A DNA stretch of 38,824 nucleotides from a virus. Of the stretch, positions 36,000-38,824 are shown piece after piece; position 1 is the first letter of the stretch, and each line of letters begins with the position of its first letter. The DNA lies in IMG/VR virus record IMGVR_UViG_3300043410_000709, positions 1 to 38,824 of that record, one strand, 5' to 3'. A program made the translations under genes and the position numbers. Below the pieces are notes generated by a model, which saw only the letters and a program-made list of their open reading frames with translations, made no database searches and was not told the DNA's origin.

Positions 36000-37379
36000 A
36001 TGCCAAGATTAAGCCTTTACCGCCCGCAAAAGGGCAACGACTTTAAATTCATCGACAAAGCTGTTTGGGAAATGTTCCAAATTGGCGGGACTGATGTGTT
36101 TGTTCACAAGTACCTAGGACCCGGTGCTGCGGTTCAAGGCGACACTCCTACCACTCCTACATATAACACCACAGATCCGTTCCAAATACAGGATATGTTG
36201 TTTTTAGAAAATCGTGATAGAAAATACGATTCGGATGTTTACTTGTTACGTGGGGTTTACAGCTTAACAGATATCGACTTTAACCTAAGTCAGTTTGGTT
36301 TATTTTTGCAAAACGACACAATTTTTATAACTTTCCACATTAATGACACCGTAGAAAAAATTGGTAGAAAATTAATGAGTGGTGATGTTATTGAATTACC
36401 GCACCTAAAAGACGAGTATGCTTACAATGATTTACAGTATGCTTTAAAAAGATATTATGTAATTGAAGAAGTTAACCGTGCTGCGGAAGGATTCTCTGTA
36501 ACCTGGTATCCACACCTTTACAGAGCAAAGTGTAAACCGCTAGTAGATAGCCAAGAATTTAAAGATATTCTTGATCAGGTACAAACAGATGCAAATGGTG
36601 ATCCAGATCCAAACGGAACAACGTTAAGAGATATTATGTCAACGTATGAAAAAGAAATGCAGATTACTCAAGCAGTTCTTGATCAGGCCGAGGCTGATGC
36701 ACCAAAGAGTGGCTATAGCACTGTAAATCAATACATTCTGCAAAAGGATAGTAACGGCGATGTAGAACTAGTTACGGCTGACAGTTCAGTAATAGATGCA
36801 TCTGTTCAAACACAAGCAACAGACAGCGGTGGAAATCCATTAGTGGATAGCAACGGTGATCCGATTTATGTTGGAGCTACAGCATCAACTATCTATCAAA
36901 GCCCCGCATACGACGGTCCAATAAACGGAGAAGGCGACGGTGTTCCTCCTAATGGTGCGCCGTTTACTGCTGGGATTGCATTCCCATTACAACCGACCGA
37001 AGGCCAATACCACTTACGTACAGATTATTTGCCAAGGCGATTATTTAGATTCAACGGCAGTAGATGGATAAAGATAGAAGATGTGACTAGAATGACAATG
37101 AGCAACAACGAAGGTTACGATCAATCACTCAATAGAGGAACCTGGTCTTCGGCTACTGAATATGCAGTGAATGATCGAGTACAGTTCGGCGGTATCGAAT
37201 ACATTGCTAGATCTACTAACACTAACAGTAGTCCAGAAACCAACCCAACTGTATGGGGTGAAATTAGAATGACTCACAAGACTTCGTTTATTAATAACAA
37301 TAATTCTAATGTTATTAACGGGCATACTGTGAAAGAAAAACAGAGCTTGAGTAAAGCTCTTAGACCAGAGGCAGATTAA
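36000..37379 (+). CDS. 14: neck protein gp14 with carbohydrate-binding-like C-terminal insertions
   Basis: The 459-aa protein has a gp14-type N-terminal region (about residues 15-190): FKFIDKAVWEMFQIGG, QIQDMLFLENRDRKYDSDV, DIDFNLSQFGLFLQNDTIF and VTWYPHLYRAKCKPLVDSQEF, and a familiar C-terminus VKEKQSLSKALRPEAD. T4 gp14 is 256 aa, so about 200 residues are inserted. The insert has GQYHLRTDYLPRRLFRFNGSRW (335-356; GxLW-like unit) and GTWSSATEYAVNDRVQFGG with IEYIARSTN (380-407), ending PTVWGEI (416-422). This matches the W...Y..ND.V...G..Y.A...W pattern of CBM5/12 chitin-binding modules. The start is ATG 36000 because the longer frame runs into the divergent gp13 gene and promoter. Confidence 0.72.
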   Translation: MPRLSLYRPQKGNDFKFIDKAVWEMFQIGGTDVFVHKYLGPGAAVQGDTPTTPTYNTTDPFQIQDMLFLENRDRKYDSDVYLLRGVYSLTDIDFNLSQFGLFLQNDTIFITFHINDTVEKIGRKLMSGDVIELPHLKDEYAYNDLQYALKRYYVIEEVNRAAEGFSVTWYPHLYRAKCKPLVDSQEFKDILDQVQTDANGDPDPNGTTLRDIMSTYEKEMQITQAVLDQAEADAPKSGYSTVNQYILQKDSNGDVELVTADSSVIDASVQTQATDSGGNPLVDSNGDPIYVGATASTIYQSPAYDGPINGEGDGVPPNGAPFTAGIAFPLQPTEGQYHLRTDYLPRRLFRFNGSRWIKIEDVTRMTMSNNEGYDQSLNRGTWSSATEYAVNDRVQFGGIEYIARSTNTNSSPETNPTVWGEIRMTHKTSFINNNNSNVINGHTVKEKQSLSKALRPEAD

Positions 37380-37381
37380 TA

Positions 37382-38824
37382 ATGGATTTCTTTTATGATG
37401 GACAGATTAGACGCTATGTAACACAGTTTATGCGTGTGTTTATAGGGTTTAAGTACCAAGCAGGCGACGGAACTCTTAAAACAGTTCCTGTAATGTATGG
37501 TGACATGACTAGACAAGTGGCTAGTATTATTAGAGAAAACTCTGAGAATAAAATGCCAACTGTGCCAAGGATCAGTTGTTATATCACAGGACTCGAATTG
37601 GATACTAACAGGCTTGCAGATGCTAGTTTTGTTAGCAAATTAAATATCAGAGAACGTGCCTGGGAAGAAACCAACGACGGAATAGAATATAAGAATTATC
37701 AAGGCGGCGGTTATACAGTTGAACGTTTAATGCCAACTCCTTTTAAACTTAAGATGAAAGCAGACATATGGACTAGTAACACAGATCAAAAGTTACAGCT
37801 AACAGAGCAGATCCTGGTGTTGTTTAATCCTAGTCTCGAAATTCAGACCACAGACAATTATATTGATTGGACTAGCCTTAGCGTATTAAATCTTTCCTCA
37901 TTGAACTTTAGCTCTAGAACTATTCCTGTGGGAACTGAAAGCGAGATAGACATCTGTTCTTTAGAATTCGACATGCCTATCTACATCAGTCCTCCTACTA
38001 AAGTTAAGAAACTCGGAGTTATTCGTAACCTTGTTATGAATGTATTCTCAGAGTCAGGCGACGTTATGAATATCGACGACTTAGTATATGGCGGCGACCC
38101 TAACGCAAAATTACCGAACGTTGAAGGTAACTGGAGAGTGCTGCTACTCAAGAGTGCAAACGGCGAATCAAATGACTTTGATTTATCCGTAGTAAGCCCC
38201 GGAGAAGTAATCGAAGCCACAGGACTAAGTGCTCCTTCTAAAATGGGAGACCGTGTAGACTGGGCCAAGGTCTTAGACTTGTATGGCGGATATGTTTCGG
38301 GAGTTAGCAAAATTTATTTCTTACAACCAGACGGAAGTGAGATAGGTGGTACCTTTACAGTGAACGAACTTGACCCTTCGTTTATGTTGGTTACAATTGA
38401 AGACAAGCCATCTAATACAGTTATTGTTAGTGAAACATACCCTGCAGGTCGAACAACAATAGATGCAATTGTTGACCCTTACAAGTTTAATCCTAAGCGT
38501 CCGAATCAGGAAACAACAGATCAAACAGTTGTTGCAGGCACTAGATTCCTAGTATTAGATGACGTTAATAACAGTTCTAATGTTGGAACAACTATTGATA
38601 GACCGTCGTATTACAATTATGACGGGCCAGACGCTTGGAAAAACAGTAATAACTCTGATCCGGTAATCCGTGCTAATACTATTATCGAGTGGAACGGTAG
38701 TGCCTGGATTGATTTATTACCAGAGTGGGTATTATCTACATATCCTGTTGGCAGTGGAATTGTTTATAGTACTGGGCAAATAGTAATTTATGATGGTGTT
38801 GCTTATAAAGCCATTGCTGATATT
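37382..38824 (+). CDS. 15: tail sheath stabiliser/completion protein gp15 with insertions (cut by right edge)
   Basis: The frame is open from ATG 37382 (two bases after the gp14 stop) to the window edge, 481 codons. The first 230 residues match gp15 (T4 272 aa): FFYDGQIRRYVTQFMRVFIG, ...MPTVPRISCYITGLELD, GGYTVERLMPTPFKLKMKADIW, TEQILVLFNPSLEIQTTDN and LEFDMPIYISPPTK. gp15 caps the finished tail and joins it to the neck. After the gp15-like part come long extra regions with IIEWNGSAWIDL (a GxLW/W-type unit) and at the edge YPVGSGIVYSTGQIVIYD with GVAYKAI, a CBM5/12-like repeat start. The 3' end lies outside the window. Confidence 0.8.
   Translation, partial: MDFFYDGQIRRYVTQFMRVFIGFKYQAGDGTLKTVPVMYGDMTRQVASIIRENSENKMPTVPRISCYITGLELDTNRLADASFVSKLNIRERAWEETNDGIEYKNYQGGGYTVERLMPTPFKLKMKADIWTSNTDQKLQLTEQILVLFNPSLEIQTTDNYIDWTSLSVLNLSSLNFSSRTIPVGTESEIDICSLEFDMPIYISPPTKVKKLGVIRNLVMNVFSESGDVMNIDDLVYGGDPNAKLPNVEGNWRVLLLKSANGESNDFDLSVVSPGEVIEATGLSAPSKMGDRVDWAKVLDLYGGYVSGVSKIYFLQPDGSEIGGTFTVNELDPSFMLVTIEDKPSNTVIVSETYPAGRTTIDAIVDPYKFNPKRPNQETTDQTVVAGTRFLVLDDVNNSSNVGTTIDRPSYYNYDGPDAWKNSNNSDPVIRANTIIEWNGSAWIDLLPEWVLSTYPVGSGIVYSTGQIVIYDGVAYKAIADI

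Noticed and set aside
37981-38524. Two minus-strand frames near the right edge.
   Set aside because: Antisense to the open gp15 frame, which matches gp15 motifs and has no stop across 481 codons.
1-38824. tRNA genes, rRNA and CRISPR arrays.
   Set aside because: No cloverleaf-like sequences or regularly spaced repeats were seen; intergenic gaps are short and accounted for by promoters, terminators and hairpins.

Overview
The window is a piece of a T4-like (Straboviridae-style) tailed phage genome. Recognisable T4 orthologues include the gp41 helicase (cut by the left edge), gp61 primase, UvsW, UvsX, gp32, terminase gp17 and a probable gp16, the head-completion nuclease gp4, a gp54-like baseplate/tube protein, tube gp19, sheath gp18, dNMP kinase gp1, neck proteins gp13 and gp14, and gp15 (cut by the right edge). 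The DNA is AT-rich. Many small uncharacterised genes look, from memory, like those of aquatic T4-like phages (cyanophages, pelagiphages and relatives). The host cannot be fixed from sequence; two small exported proteins with AxA-type signal peptides and Ala/Lys/Pro-rich tails weakly suggest a Gram-negative proteobacterium, perhaps a freshwater betaproteobacterium.

Layout. Positions 1-9787 (minus strand) hold the replication/recombination block: helicase, a carbamoyltransferase domain, a tiny 38-aa gene, primase, then one stray structural-looking gene (2673-3488), a short plus-strand gene, a methyltransferase, a miniature DnaE-like protein, several uncharacterised genes, UvsW and a 392-aa unknown. 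Positions 9819-18047 are a sugar/surface-glycan cassette: four related GT-B-like glycosyltransferases, GT-A, GT25 and GT8 type glycosyltransferases, two Rossmann/methyltransferase genes, a cytidylyltransferase-cupin fusion and a sugar epimerase. A plus-strand island (10695-13096) sits inside this otherwise minus-strand cassette. Positions 18044-21061 are the UvsX/gp32 recombination operon. Positions 21201-21947 hold two small exported proteins and a small acidic ORF. Positions 22076-30777 carry packaging and virion genes (unknown 737-aa protein, gp17, acidic repeat protein, gp16, gp4, gp54-like, gp19). Positions 30780-38824 carry a greatly enlarged gp18, an HNH-like zinc protein, gp1, gp13 (minus), and gp14-gp15 (plus).

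Regulation is unusually readable. Four good sigma70 promoters (17-18 bp spacing) and one weaker one precede replication or nucleotide genes. About a dozen T4-late-type octamers (NWTAAATA) precede virion or cassette genes. Many sit exactly 5 bp (late) or 6-7 bp (early) before an ATG that has no Shine-Dalgarno sequence, so transcription should begin at or beside the A of the start codon. This predicts leaderless mRNAs for the first genes of many units, while internal operon genes keep ordinary AGGAG-type sites. I consider this the most interesting system-level observation, followed by the DnaE palm remnant, carbohydrate-binding-like modules on sheath and neck proteins, and the glycan cassette. 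All homology statements are from motif recognition and memory; no search was run.
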